A stretch of DNA of 42,632 bases from the NCBI GenBank assembly GCA_002163025.1, contig MABF01000353.1, positions 874 to 43,505 on the forward strand, given 5' to 3'. This DNA comes from 'Osedax' symbiont bacterium Rs2_46_30_T18 (GTDB lineage: Bacteria > Pseudomonadota > Gammaproteobacteria > Pseudomonadales > Balneatricaceae). Below the pieces are notes generated by a model. The model made no database searches. It saw only the letters and a list, made by a program, of their open reading frames with translations, and was not told where the DNA came from. The position numbers were made by a program, and so were the translations under genes. Each line of letters starts with the position of its first letter. Positions within the stretch are counted from its first letter, which is position 1. Positions 23,099 to 31,172 of this stretch are shown one piece after another.

Positions 23099-23174
23099 TG
23101 GCGTCCCATAGGGGGTTCGAACCCCTGTTACCGCCGTGAAAGGGCGGTGTCCTAGACCACTAGACGAATGGGAC
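23099..23174 (-). tRNA. tRNA-Glu (UUC), copy 2
   Basis: Identical in sequence to the other tRNA-Glu copies. A strong sigma70 promoter (23201-23229) lies directly upstream. Confidence 0.98.
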
Positions 23175-23200
23175 GTCTATTCCTCGTTGAGGAGGCGCGT

Positions 23201-23229
23201 ATAATATTGAGCTATCAGTTCGATGTCAA
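23201..23229 (-). promoter_or_regulatory. Internal sigma70 promoter in the tRNA array
   Basis: On the minus strand TTGACA (23229-23224), a 17-bp spacer and TATTAT (23206-23201), then a GC-rich ACGCGCC discriminator as in stringently controlled stable-RNA promoters. It would drive the last three tRNAs (Glu2, Gly1, Glu1). Confidence 0.85.
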
Positions 23230-23449
23230 CAGCTGTTTTAAATTAAAGGCTAATATTTGCAAACAGCATCCTGTGAAGCGTGCGGCGACTGAAAAAGAAC
23301 AAAAGCACAGAGCCGCAGAGCCATTAAAAATACCCTCATTGCTGTAGTGCCATAATTATTTTAGCCACAGACAAGTAACGGCATCGATATCGACCCCGGA
23401 CACTGAATTTATCAACTGAGTAAAAAGAAAATGAACAATACAAATATAT

Positions 23450-23525
23450 TGGAGCGGGAAACCGGGTTCGAACCGGCGACCTCGACCTTGGCAAGGTCGC
23501 GCTCTACCAACTGAGCTATTCCCGC
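23450..23525 (-). tRNA. tRNA-Gly (GCC), copy 2
   Basis: Identical to the other tRNA-Gly copies. It is followed in transcription order by a 275-bp spacer, the only long one in the array, which holds the internal promoter and no other gene that I can see. Confidence 0.98.
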
Positions 23526-23566
23526 GATATGCACCAACAGCTAAGACCAGCTATTAATACAAAAAA

Positions 23567-23642
23567 TGGCGTCCCATAGGGGGTTCGAACCCCTGTTACC
23601 GCCGTGAAAGGGCGGTGTCCTAGACCACTAGACGAATGGGAC
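23567..23642 (-). tRNA. tRNA-Glu (UUC), copy 3
   Basis: Identical to the other tRNA-Glu copies, with encoded CCA. Confidence 0.98.
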
Positions 23643-23674
23643 ATATGTTAACCAGTTTAAAACCGGTTAAAAAT

Positions 23675-23750
23675 TGGAGCGGGAAACCGGGTTCGAACCG
23701 GCGACCTCGACCTTGGCAAGGTCGCGCTCTACCAACTGAGCTATTCCCGC
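23675..23750 (-). tRNA. tRNA-Gly (GCC), copy 3
   Basis: Identical to the other tRNA-Gly copies, 32 bp from the downstream tRNA-Glu copy 3. Confidence 0.98.
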
Positions 23751-23787
23751 GAATGCATAATAGCCTGACAGCTATTAACACAAAAAG

Positions 23788-23863
23788 TGGCGTCCCATAG
23801 GGGGTTCGAACCCCTGTTACCGCCGTGAAAGGGCGGTGTCCTAGACCACTAGACGAATGGGAC
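23788..23863 (-). tRNA. tRNA-Glu (UUC), copy 4
   Basis: Identical to the other tRNA-Glu copies. The spacer to the preceding tRNA-Gly holds an AACTGG-CCAGTT hairpin that may guide processing. Confidence 0.98.
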
Positions 23864-23896
23864 ATCTGCTAACTGGAAAAAACCAGTTTAAAAAAT

Positions 23897-23972
23897 TGGA
23901 GCGGGAAACCGGGTTCGAACCGGCGACCTCGACCTTGGCAAGGTCGCGCTCTACCAACTGAGCTATTCCCGC
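23897..23972 (-). tRNA. tRNA-Gly (GCC), copy 4
   Basis: Identical to the other tRNA-Gly copies. Confidence 0.98.
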
Positions 23973-24008
23973 AACTGCTTAACAGCCTTGCAGCTATCGA
24001 CGCAAAAA

Positions 24009-24084
24009 TGGCGTCCCATAGGGGGTTCGAACCCCTGTTACCGCCGTGAAAGGGCGGTGTCCTAGACCACTAGACGAATGGGAC
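24009..24084 (-). tRNA. tRNA-Glu (UUC), copy 5
   Basis: First tRNA of the array in transcription order, identical to the other tRNA-Glu copies and preceded by the distal promoter at 24126-24153. Confidence 0.98.
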
Positions 24085-24125
24085 AACATTGCATTTAAAC
24101 AGCAGTGCTCAAATGCGGGGCAGAT

Positions 24126-24153
24126 TTTATATCGATAACCAACAAGGGGTCAA
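24126..24153 (-). promoter_or_regulatory. Sigma70 promoter of the tRNA array
   Basis: On the minus strand TTGACC (24153-24148), a 16-bp spacer and TATAAA (24131-24126), followed by a C-rich stretch, about 35 bp before tRNA-Glu copy 5. Confidence 0.7.
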
Positions 24154-24525
24154 GATTTATTAACAAAATACTTTAGATATAAATCCCCTGCTGTCGACTG
24201 CAGTCAAAACTGGTTATTTTTTGTATTAAAAGTGCTTTTTATTGCACCACCTATGCAATTCAGGATGCAGTTCAAGCTCAAGCGACAGCAAACTGATAAC
24301 GCAGCTTCCTCTAGTACACCTTGCAATCACAGCTCGATTGATAAAACCGTACCTATTACAGTGTTTCACTGTGTGCAAGTGCCAAGTTGCACCTAATACC
24401 AAGTTGCACCTAATACAATGTACAAGTGTTATCAAAGGTGCTTTAAGGTACTATTGAACATAGTAAATTTTGCAGCGGCCAGACAGTGCCAGTCAACAGC
24501 GTTTTCGATATTAAGTGAGCAACCA
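24154..24525. other. Intergenic region between the tRNA promoter and the next gene
   Basis: About 370 bp. It contains a 17-bp direct repeat (24382-24415) and AT-rich sequence. Open frames here have no family-like product and I support no gene. Confidence 0.5.
24382..24415. repeat. 17-bp perfect tandem duplication
   Basis: CCAAGTTGCACCTAATA occurs twice back to back (24382-24398, 24399-24415) upstream of the gene at 24526. It may be a simple slippage duplication or a doubled regulatory site. Confidence 0.9.
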
Positions 24526-25263
24526 ATGGGCCAAACACAAACAGGGTTACTAATTCTCGCCATTATAGTGGTACTAGGTGGCATCGCTTATACCATCCAG
24601 ACCATTGAAGAGCGCAAACGCGCGCGTAAATTACTGATAATGTCTTTAAAGAGCCAAATCAGGAACTCCCTGAATATATACCAGGGATTACCTGACGTAT
24701 TTATGACTGCAGAGCTTCACGAATTTATCAGCCGCTTTATTATTAGCAAGATGACCCGTTTATTGTCTATCGCTGACACTGAAGAAACCCGCCGCTCACT
24801 GAGTAATTTCAAGGAGAAAGCCAACAACCGAGACATTACTTTGCAACACCCCGAAGGCTCTATGAGTATTTATCAGGACGAAGGCCAGGTCCATCACGCC
24901 CTCGGCCAACTCAAAGAAATAACCCGCTGGTTGGCGGAGTTGAGCAAGTCGAACCAAATTTCTGAGTTTTCCTTCAACGAACTAGGCTGGCAAACCAAAG
25001 ACTTTTATGACCGGGTTTCCTGCGACGTTGAGATACTTGATGCTATAGATACGCAAAAAGTACACGGCGAGAAAGCCGCCTTTCACAAATTTAGTATCGC
25101 ACTTAAATCTCTCAACAACCTCAATCAAAGTGAAGCGCTGGACAGCCAGATTTTTGCCATTCATCGGCACATGGAGATTCTTAAAAACGCCGTGATTGAG
25201 CAAGAGCAAGAAGCTGCAGAGGCGCGCGACAAGTTGGATGAAGAAGAAAAAGACAAAATGTAA
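24526..25263 (+). CDS. Uncharacterised membrane-anchored helical protein
   Basis: A 245-residue protein not assigned to a family. Residues 6-24 are one membrane helix (GLLILAIIVVLGGIAYTIQ) followed by a basic stretch (EERKRARKLL), predicting a cytoplasmic body. The rest is strongly helical and polar, ending in a highly charged tail (EQEQEAAEARDKLDEEEKDK). ATG 24526 is chosen over the longer frame from 24418 because it gives the short N-terminus before the helix and has AAGTGAG upstream. No catalytic motif is visible; a scaffold role is possible but unproven. Neighbours (tRNAs, mutM) give no hint. Confidence 0.75.
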   Translation: MGQTQTGLLILAIIVVLGGIAYTIQTIEERKRARKLLIMSLKSQIRNSLNIYQGLPDVFMTAELHEFISRFIISKMTRLLSIADTEETRRSLSNFKEKANNRDITLQHPEGSMSIYQDEGQVHHALGQLKEITRWLAELSKSNQISEFSFNELGWQTKDFYDRVSCDVEILDAIDTQKVHGEKAAFHKFSIALKSLNNLNQSEALDSQIFAIHRHMEILKNAVIEQEQEAAEARDKLDEEEKDKM

Positions 25264-25363
25264 ATACGCTCATCAATCAAGCTTGATTTGCCAGTAGTAC
25301 AAATTACTTAGATCAAACACCGCATTGGTTAAGCAGACAAACTCAACTTGTGCGATAGCCTGA

Positions 25364-26206
25364 CTATTTGCCGCTGTTTTTTCTGATTCGGGGTAAACGC
25401 TGACAATTAGGGCAGTAGACAGTTGATCTCTGCCCTAAGCGAATTTCCTTCAGTGGTTTCAGGCAGGCGTTGCAGCTCTCTCCTTTGCGCCCGTAAACTT
25501 GCAGTTCCTGAGCAAAATAACCCGGTTTACCATCGCCTCCAACAAAGTCTTTTAAAGTTGTGCCACCGCGCTCAATTGCCTGAGCTAAGATAAACTTTAT
25601 CGCAGCTACTAGTTTATTAAACTTATCCGCAGACACTTGATTGACCGGGGTTTGCGGGTGTATCGCCGCGGCAAACAAAGCCTCTGCGGCATAGATGTTA
25701 CCGACACCCACAACCACTTTGTTATCCATAACGAACTGTTTTACCGAAACTTTACGCCCTTTCGCTGCTGTTATAAAAGTCTTAGCTGTAAAGGTTTCAG
25801 TAAGAGGTTCTGGGCCTAAATTCTGCAATAACTTATGCGGCTGATCAACCCCTTGCCACAGTACCGCACCAAAGCGACGCGGATCGGTCAGCCTTAAAAC
25901 AACACCATTGCAAAAGCTGATATCAAAGTGATCATGTTTAGCCGGCAGCTGTCCTGTGCTGAGTACTCGCAAGCTTCCCGACATGCCTAAGTGGATAATA
26001 ATATCGCCGCGGCTAAACTTTAATAGAATGTACTTAGCCCGGCGCTGCACCTCCAGCAATCTTTGACCTGGCACGCTGCTACTTATCTGATCCGGTATCA
26101 GCCAACGCAACTGCGGCTGCCTGACGGTTATGGAGCGCACCACAATCCCCTTGATATGCGGCTCAATTCCTCGGCAAGTGGTTTCGACTTCAGGTAGTTC
26201 AGGCAT
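25364..26206 (-). CDS. mutM: Formamidopyrimidine-DNA glycosylase
   Basis: A 280-residue Fpg/MutM. The N-terminal PELPEVETTCRGIEPHI supplies the catalytic Pro2 and Glu3; the essential Lys is in RRAKYILLKF (K58). A helix-two-turn-helix region follows (DNKVVVGVGNIYAAEALFAA), and the C-terminal zinc finger has CNACLKPLKEIRLGQRSTVY and CPNC (four Cys). It removes 8-oxoguanine and formamidopyrimidines opposite C and nicks the abasic site. Length is slightly above the common 270. It lies 78 bp after the ferric-reductase-like gene on the same strand. Confidence 0.97.
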   Translation of the reverse strand: MPELPEVETTCRGIEPHIKGIVVRSITVRQPQLRWLIPDQISSSVPGQRLLEVQRRAKYILLKFSRGDIIIHLGMSGSLRVLSTGQLPAKHDHFDISFCNGVVLRLTDPRRFGAVLWQGVDQPHKLLQNLGPEPLTETFTAKTFITAAKGRKVSVKQFVMDNKVVVGVGNIYAAEALFAAAIHPQTPVNQVSADKFNKLVAAIKFILAQAIERGGTTLKDFVGGDGKPGYFAQELQVYGRKGESCNACLKPLKEIRLGQRSTVYCPNCQRLPRIRKNSGK

Positions 26207-26284
26207 TTACAGACCCTATAAAAAAATACTCAAGGATACTGGCTCAGTGCTCAGAAGCAACCGCAAATGCACGCAGACTAATCA

Positions 26285-27616
26285 TCACTTTTCCCGGCGC
26301 TGCTTTAACACTTGGCTAAAAAAGCCAAACAGCTTGCCAGCAACCGCCAAGATCGGCCTCAAATCAACACTTGAACGCAGTTCAAACTCCTCAAAATGGA
26401 AGCGGCTATACCGCAAGCCAGCGCTATTTAAGCCCTGTTGTAAATTCTCACGCATCTTCTTCGGGCCGCAGTAATAAACACGCGAAGACGCCAACATTGT
26501 CGCCTGATCGGCAATCTCTGCACTGTTTAGCCTGTTGCGAATACTGGTATCAACTAACACAAGTTTAATATTATCGCTGCTATCACACAGCTGCTGCACT
26601 TGCTGTAAATGCGGCGCTTGTTGCTGGCCCTTATAACTGTAGTAAAACACAACTTCTGCAGTCGTCCCCTGTTCCAGCCATGCGACAAAGGGAGTTATGC
26701 CTATTCCGCAGGCAATCCATATCTGCGGATCGCTATTTACCCGGGCCTGAAAGTGACCGTAAGCCCTGCTGACTTGTACTTGATCACCTAGCTGCACCCG
26801 CGTACCTAATTTCGCCGAATAGTCCCCCAGTGCTTTGATAGTGAAGCGTAGCTCCCGGCTATTTCTGGGTGCGCAGCTGACGCTAAAGGGGTGGCTCTCG
26901 GTCATGCCAGACTTTTGCACCCCAATGAAACAGAATTGCCCGGCTTTATGCCGCAGCCCCTTAGCGGTGGGCTGCAGCGTCATACTCGTGGCCCCGGCAT
27001 TATTATCGATAGCCGTTACCCGATAATTATGACGCCCCGCCAGTACCCTGAAAGGCAGTAGTGTTATCACATAACAGATCAACCCAAGCACACAGAAGAG
27101 CAAAATATACATTCCCAGGGGCTCCAAAAGTGCAAAAGGCTTAAGCATAAACACATAATGGAAACTGGACAGTGCAAACAGCGCCCCCATAAACTTGTGA
27201 CTGAAGCGCCACAGCGGATAGGGGATCACAGTGGCCAGAGAAATCACCACTAATATCAGTACTGCGTACAAGCTGAATTCACCCAGTGTCTCGGCTAAAT
27301 CTACCAGCCAGGTCTCCGGCCCCAGTTCATCGATTTCTGCATCCACAGTGTCGTGCATTAAAATTGCCGCCATGGCGATGATGCCTATCCACTTGTGAAT
27401 CACGTAGATACGATCTAAACCGCCAAATAGGCTTTCTAGCCCCGGCATACGCGTGGCAAACAACTGCGAAAATGCCATCAAAATTAACGCCAGACTGCCT
27501 ATATACTGTGACAATATGGCTGAGTTTGAGTAATCAGCCATCAATGGTAAATACCAATACAGTGGTATCAATGAAGTGCTGATAAGGATCAGCAACCCGA
27601 TAAAACGAATTTTCAA
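26285..27616 (-). CDS. Ferric-reductase-like transmembrane oxidoreductase with FAD/NAD(P)H domain
   Basis: A 443-residue protein. The N-terminal half has six hydrophobic helices with haem-ligand-like histidines (YVIHKWIGIIA, ILMHDTVDAE, RFSHKFMGALF, SSFHYVFML), the ferric-reductase/NOX membrane fold. The C-terminal half is a ferredoxin-reductase-type module: HKAGQFCFIGVQ and SHPFSVSC (FAD site), GIGITPFVAWLEQ (NAD(P)H site) and VYYCGPKKMRENL near the end. It likely moves electrons from NAD(P)H via FAD and two haems across the membrane to ferric iron, a quinone or oxygen. The acceptor cannot be told. No clear Fur site precedes it. Confidence 0.88.
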   Translation of the reverse strand: MKIRFIGLLILISTSLIPLYWYLPLMADYSNSAILSQYIGSLALILMAFSQLFATRMPGLESLFGGLDRIYVIHKWIGIIAMAAILMHDTVDAEIDELGPETWLVDLAETLGEFSLYAVLILVVISLATVIPYPLWRFSHKFMGALFALSSFHYVFMLKPFALLEPLGMYILLFCVLGLICYVITLLPFRVLAGRHNYRVTAIDNNAGATSMTLQPTAKGLRHKAGQFCFIGVQKSGMTESHPFSVSCAPRNSRELRFTIKALGDYSAKLGTRVQLGDQVQVSRAYGHFQARVNSDPQIWIACGIGITPFVAWLEQGTTAEVVFYYSYKGQQQAPHLQQVQQLCDSSDNIKLVLVDTSIRNRLNSAEIADQATMLASSRVYYCGPKKMRENLQQGLNSAGLRYSRFHFEEFELRSSVDLRPILAVAGKLFGFFSQVLKQRREK

Positions 27617-27738
27617 AATATTTCCCGCCTGTCATTTGCAATAAGTCCAGTGAATTCCTGGCTTCTGGTTTTTTCACTGCTGCTTTAATAGCAGCTAGCA
27701 ATTTTTATAATAATTATTTGTGCAGCATACTCTATGGG

Positions 27739-29061
27739 TTATCTCAGTATTTCATTTAAATTACAGCCTTGATCGGCAAAACAAACGATACTTTGCATCA
27801 ATTGCTGGTATTGGCGGTTAAACGTTCCTCTGCGCCAGTAGCCACCAGCCAACACAGTATCCATCTGTGCAATATTTTTCTCACCGAAGATACTACTGTC
27901 AGTGTCTTGCATACAGGACTGCCACTGCTTCTCGCCATCTGCTTCGTAGGCTTTACAGTCGCGATAGACTCCGGCGACTCCGTAGTGGTTGTCGGCGGGA
28001 TCGACCGAGATCCCAGTATGCGCTGTATTGGCATATTTATAGCTGCTTCCGGCAAAACTCTGCTGCAGTTCCCCCTGCTCAACCTCGTAAACCCCGGTAC
28101 AATTCGCCGTTGGCTTATCTGCATAGCCGCGATACCAAATTAAATGCTTGCGCTGGCTAGTGCTGTATTTACAGAAGAACTCTCGGGCGGCCTCGGGATC
28201 AATAGTGGCATCATCGGCACTGACGGCCATCAGCACTGGAATATCAAATTGGTATTTAGGGCTCATTAAATCTTTAGTCAACTGATAAAATTGCGCACCG
28301 GCATTGCTAGAAAAAGACGAGTAGCGAGCCGCATCACGCTCTTGGTTAACGCCTATCCAGTCTTTAAACAGATTTACATACCCCGCCATCCAAGCTAAGT
28401 CACTTTTTGCTTTGACCGCGGTTGAGAGCAAGATCATACCCTTAATTTTGTCACTATTGCCCTGCTGAAGATGTTTGATCGCCAGAGCGGTACCGGTTGA
28501 AAACCCAACCACGTACAGCTCGTCAATGCTTTGCATACGCTGAAAACTGTGCACTCCATAGTCGGTGATTGCCTGCCAGTCCTGGTATTTCATCTGCAGG
28601 GAATCCCCCACCACTGTGCCGTGTCCTGGTAGCAGCACGGCCCTCACCAGAGAACAAGGGTATGCCTGATGCAACGATTGCGCCATGCCTTTAAGTAAAT
28701 ATGGGGAGTCGGTTAAACCGTGAATGAGCAAAAAGCCTTTTCCCGCACCACTACTTTGGTCCTTACAAAGGTTTTGTTCAGAGTCAGGTATTTGAAAAGG
28801 CCCGCGCATCTTTGCTACTTGTTGCGCATTGTAATCGCCGACATAAGGAGACTGCGAGTTGGCGAAACGAAATTTTTCCAACACTTGCTCAATGTTGCTA
28901 CGACTGTCGCTGACATATTGCTCAAACGCTAAATTTTGATCTTTTGGCACCCCAGCCGCACTTCCTGTCGGTTTTAACCATGACTGTTCAGAGCTGCAAG
29001 CACTGAGTACTAATAATACCAGTACAGTGAAAATTCGTCTGAATAATTTATTAACGTCCAA
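27739..29061 (-). CDS. Alpha/beta-hydrolase lipoprotein
   Basis: A 440-residue protein with a lipoprotein signal peptide: basic start, hydrophobic FTVLVLLVL and lipobox LSAC (Cys22). The alpha/beta-hydrolase fold shows LLIHGLTDSPYLLKGMAQSL (oxyanion region), VVGFSTGTALAIKHL (nucleophile Ser in GFSTG), AVSADDATIDPEAA (acid Asp) and NTAHTGIS or DNHYG (candidate catalytic His). It is probably an esterase or lipase-like enzyme attached to a membrane facing the periplasm. The substrate is unknown. It stands alone on the minus strand, divergent from the RIO kinase gene. Confidence 0.88.
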   Translation of the reverse strand: MDVNKLFRRIFTVLVLLVLSACSSEQSWLKPTGSAAGVPKDQNLAFEQYVSDSRSNIEQVLEKFRFANSQSPYVGDYNAQQVAKMRGPFQIPDSEQNLCKDQSSGAGKGFLLIHGLTDSPYLLKGMAQSLHQAYPCSLVRAVLLPGHGTVVGDSLQMKYQDWQAITDYGVHSFQRMQSIDELYVVGFSTGTALAIKHLQQGNSDKIKGMILLSTAVKAKSDLAWMAGYVNLFKDWIGVNQERDAARYSSFSSNAGAQFYQLTKDLMSPKYQFDIPVLMAVSADDATIDPEAAREFFCKYSTSQRKHLIWYRGYADKPTANCTGVYEVEQGELQQSFAGSSYKYANTAHTGISVDPADNHYGVAGVYRDCKAYEADGEKQWQSCMQDTDSSIFGEKNIAQMDTVLAGGYWRRGTFNRQYQQLMQSIVCFADQGCNLNEILR

Positions 29062-29297
29062 TATCAGTTCTCCCCTGAATAAATAATTTCTCGTACATCT
29101 GATTAACCGCGCAATAGAGTAGCTATTTCACTTGCCAACATCTTACACTATCACTAGTGTTTTCTTAAGGAGCAGCATATAAGACCGCTATCTTCACCAC
29201 ATTTTTCTCAGCTGGCAGCACGGCTTAAGTCCCTATATATTTGCCAGAATTGCTACAGTATTTTCGCTGCAAAACTTATCCAAATCGGCCTTTGAAT

Positions 29298-29326
29298 TTG
29301 CATCCTCAGCTCAGATAAAGTATAAG
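29298..29326 (+). promoter_or_regulatory. Sigma70 promoter predicting a leaderless RIO kinase mRNA
   Basis: TTGCAT (29298-29303), a 17-bp spacer, TATAAG (29321-29326), then GGCGCC and the ATG. The start expected 7 bases after the -10 is the A of the ATG at 29333. AAGGG overlapping the -10 could serve as ribosome binding site only if transcription begins further upstream. Confidence 0.6.
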
Positions 29327-29332
29327 GGCGCC

Positions 29333-30187
29333 ATGAAAATTCCAAAACGCATCCAACCATTGGTCGACGATGGTTTAGTCGATGAAGTGATCTCCCGATT
29401 AATGAGTGGCAAAGAGGCCGATGTTTACGTCGTTCGCTGTAACGGTGTAGTTCGCTGCGCCAAAGTTTATAAAGAAGCTGCCCAGCGCAGCTTCAAAAAA
29501 GCCGTCACCTATCAGGAAGGTCGTAAAGTTCGCAATAGCCGCCGCGGTCGAGCCATGGAAAAAGGCTCCAAATACGGTCGCAAACAGCAGGAAGCCAGCT
29601 GGCAAAATGCTGAAATAGACGCGCTGGCCAAAGTGGCTGCAGCGCAAGTTCGGGTGCCTGAAACTTATGGCTGCCTGGATGGCGTGTTGTTGATGGAACT
29701 TATCGTTGATGGCGAAGGTGATGTGGCACCGCGTCTCGGTGATGTCACTATGTCGGAGCAACAGGCCCTTGAAGATCACAGTTTAATGATGACTTATGTG
29801 ATGCGTATGTTGTGCGCCGGCATAATACACGGTGATTTATCAGAATTTAACGTGTTAATGGATCAGTACGGCCCGGTAATCATTGACTTGCCGCAAGCGG
29901 TGGATGCCGCTGCTAATAACCACGCAAAATCAATGTTGCTTCGCGATGTGGCCAATATGACCAATTATTTTGGACTGTTCGCCCCGCAAATTTTGGACAG
30001 CCATTATGCGCAGGAGATGTGGTCCCTGTATGAAAACGGCAAGCTCAATACAGACACTGTATTAAGCGGCAATTTCCAATTAGATAACCACAGTGCCGAT
30101 GTAGACTCTGTGATGGACGAGATCAAGGCAATTATTACTGAAGAGAACGATCGACTGGAGCGTATGAGCGAGCTGGCAGAGCAATAA
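29333..30187 (+). CDS. RIO1-family serine protein kinase (PA4780 type)
   Basis: A 284-residue bacterial RIO kinase. The N-lobe has ISRLMSGKEADVYVVRCNGV (flexible nucleotide loop) and the Lys in VVRCAKVYKEA; a basic insertion (RNSRRGRAMEKGSKYGRKQQ) follows as in RIO1 proteins. The C-lobe has GIIHGDLSEFNVLMDQYGPV (catalytic Asp, Asn) and IIDLPQAVDAAANNHA (metal Asp). Family members phosphorylate serine; the targets in bacteria are unknown. The tail is acidic and helical. The promoter lies so close that the mRNA may begin at the start codon. Confidence 0.92.
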   Translation: MKIPKRIQPLVDDGLVDEVISRLMSGKEADVYVVRCNGVVRCAKVYKEAAQRSFKKAVTYQEGRKVRNSRRGRAMEKGSKYGRKQQEASWQNAEIDALAKVAAAQVRVPETYGCLDGVLLMELIVDGEGDVAPRLGDVTMSEQQALEDHSLMMTYVMRMLCAGIIHGDLSEFNVLMDQYGPVIIDLPQAVDAAANNHAKSMLLRDVANMTNYFGLFAPQILDSHYAQEMWSLYENGKLNTDTVLSGNFQLDNHSADVDSVMDEIKAIITEENDRLERMSELAEQ

Positions 30188-30434
30188 ACGCTGCTATATT
30201 TTGCTGCGCTTCTACAACGGCTTAAGTGCGCAACTTATTCAATTGCGCCGACAGTGCTATAATCCAATCCCCAGCCAGACCACGGCCGCCAACAGCGACG
30301 GGGACAGTAGAGTCAGCCGTAATCCTGACTGCGCTGAATCACTAGTTGTCAGGGCTCTAGCAGTACTGTGCTGAACAAATGCCGCCAGTGCGGGAATACC
30401 CTGGCCGCTAATGTTTTTCTATTAAACTAATTCT

Positions 30435-31124
30435 CTAGGAATTAAAACTAGCAATCTCTGCTGCAGTTAGGTAGCGCCAGGCACTCTCATCCAAATTTAA
30501 TGCTAAGCTGCCTATTTTTTCCCGGTGAAGTTTAACGACTTTATTACCTATTGCGGCGAACATCCGCTTTACCTGATGATACTTGCCCTGAGTAATAGTT
30601 AAACGCACTTGCGTGGGATTGATAACCTCAAGTTTTGCCGGCAGTGTCGGTGTTTTTTCACCTTGCAATAGCACTCCTGTACTAAATTTCTCTGCTGCAT
30701 CCGCTGCTATGGGATTGCGCAGCCCCACTAAATATACTTTTTCACACTGCTGCTGCGGACTAATAATATTAAATGACCAGCGCCCATCATCAGTGACTAA
30801 AACCAGCCCTGTAGTATCTGTATCCAGGCGACCAACAATATGTAAATCGTCCATTGCCGGCACATCTATATAGTTGAAAATCGACGGATACCCCTCATCG
30901 ACATTCGAGCAAATACTATCGGCCGGTTTGTGCAACATTATATAACGTGATGGACGGGCGACTAAGTCCCGGCCATTGAGAACGATGCTGTTATTTTCAT
31001 GTACTTGTTGCGCAGGGTCGACAATTTTCAGGCTGTTAACTACCACTTCTCCCGCCTCAATCAGCGCCCTGGCCTGACTTCTATTATACTCGGTACTTTT
31101 ACAGATAAACTTGTCTAAACGCAT
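30435..31124 (-). CDS. rsuA: 16S rRNA pseudouridine516 synthase RsuA
   Basis: A 229-residue protein. An S4-like RNA-binding domain at 1-55 (MRLDKFICKSTEYNRSQARA), then the RsuA/TruA-type catalytic core with VGRLDTDTTGLVLVTDDGRW (catalytic Asp101), KVYLVGL and LTITQGKYHQVKRMFAAIGN. Length and motifs agree with RsuA of 231 residues, which modifies U516 of 16S rRNA. The frame is open to 31166; ATG 31124 is chosen as it gives the standard MRLDKF start. It lies 48 bp after the ceramidase-like gene. Confidence 0.93.
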   Translation of the reverse strand: MRLDKFICKSTEYNRSQARALIEAGEVVVNSLKIVDPAQQVHENNSIVLNGRDLVARPSRYIMLHKPADSICSNVDEGYPSIFNYIDVPAMDDLHIVGRLDTDTTGLVLVTDDGRWSFNIISPQQQCEKVYLVGLRNPIAADAAEKFSTGVLLQGEKTPTLPAKLEVINPTQVRLTITQGKYHQVKRMFAAIGNKVVKLHREKIGSLALNLDESAWRYLTAAEIASFNS

Positions 31125-31172
31125 CTTTACTCTTTTTACGATGATGAAAAAGTCAATATTTTGCAACGCGCT

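Larger units (their letters stand above)
22868..24084 (-). repeat. Tandem Glu-Gly tRNA array, unit about 221 bp
   Basis: Nine tRNAs alternate Glu-Gly-Glu... in one direction. Same-type genes start 221, 221, 468 and 231 bp apart (Glu) or 222, 225 and 469 bp apart (Gly). The spacers share short elements (GCTATTA...ACAAAAA before each tRNA-Glu 3' end). This shows repeated duplication of a Glu-Gly unit, with one unit interval expanded by a 275-bp promoter-bearing spacer. Confidence 0.9.

Noticed and set aside
23620-23865. 81-codon open frame across the tRNA array
   Set aside because: It is antisense/over tRNA sequence, which is fully explained by the tRNA genes.
27700-27722. AT-rich palindrome before the ferric-reductase-like gene as a possible Fur box
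   Set aside because: Alignment to the 19-bp consensus is poor in every phase tried.
27798-28160. Several open frames of 97-124 codons opposite the lipoprotein hydrolase
   Set aside because: They are shadows of a clear gene, with no recognisable domains and no ribosome binding sites.
29145-29160. ACACTA-tcac-TAGTGT hairpin followed by TTTCTT on the + strand, like a terminator
   Set aside because: No + strand gene ends upstream of it; it could be an operator for the lipoprotein gene, but nothing further supports that.
30270-30425. A minus-strand frame of about 50 codons after rsuA ending in a hydrophobic tail (LLAAVVWLGIGL)
   Set aside because: It has no ATG, GTG or TTG at its beginning, only ATT, and a stop lies just upstream. 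It may be a remnant, but a gene cannot be supported.
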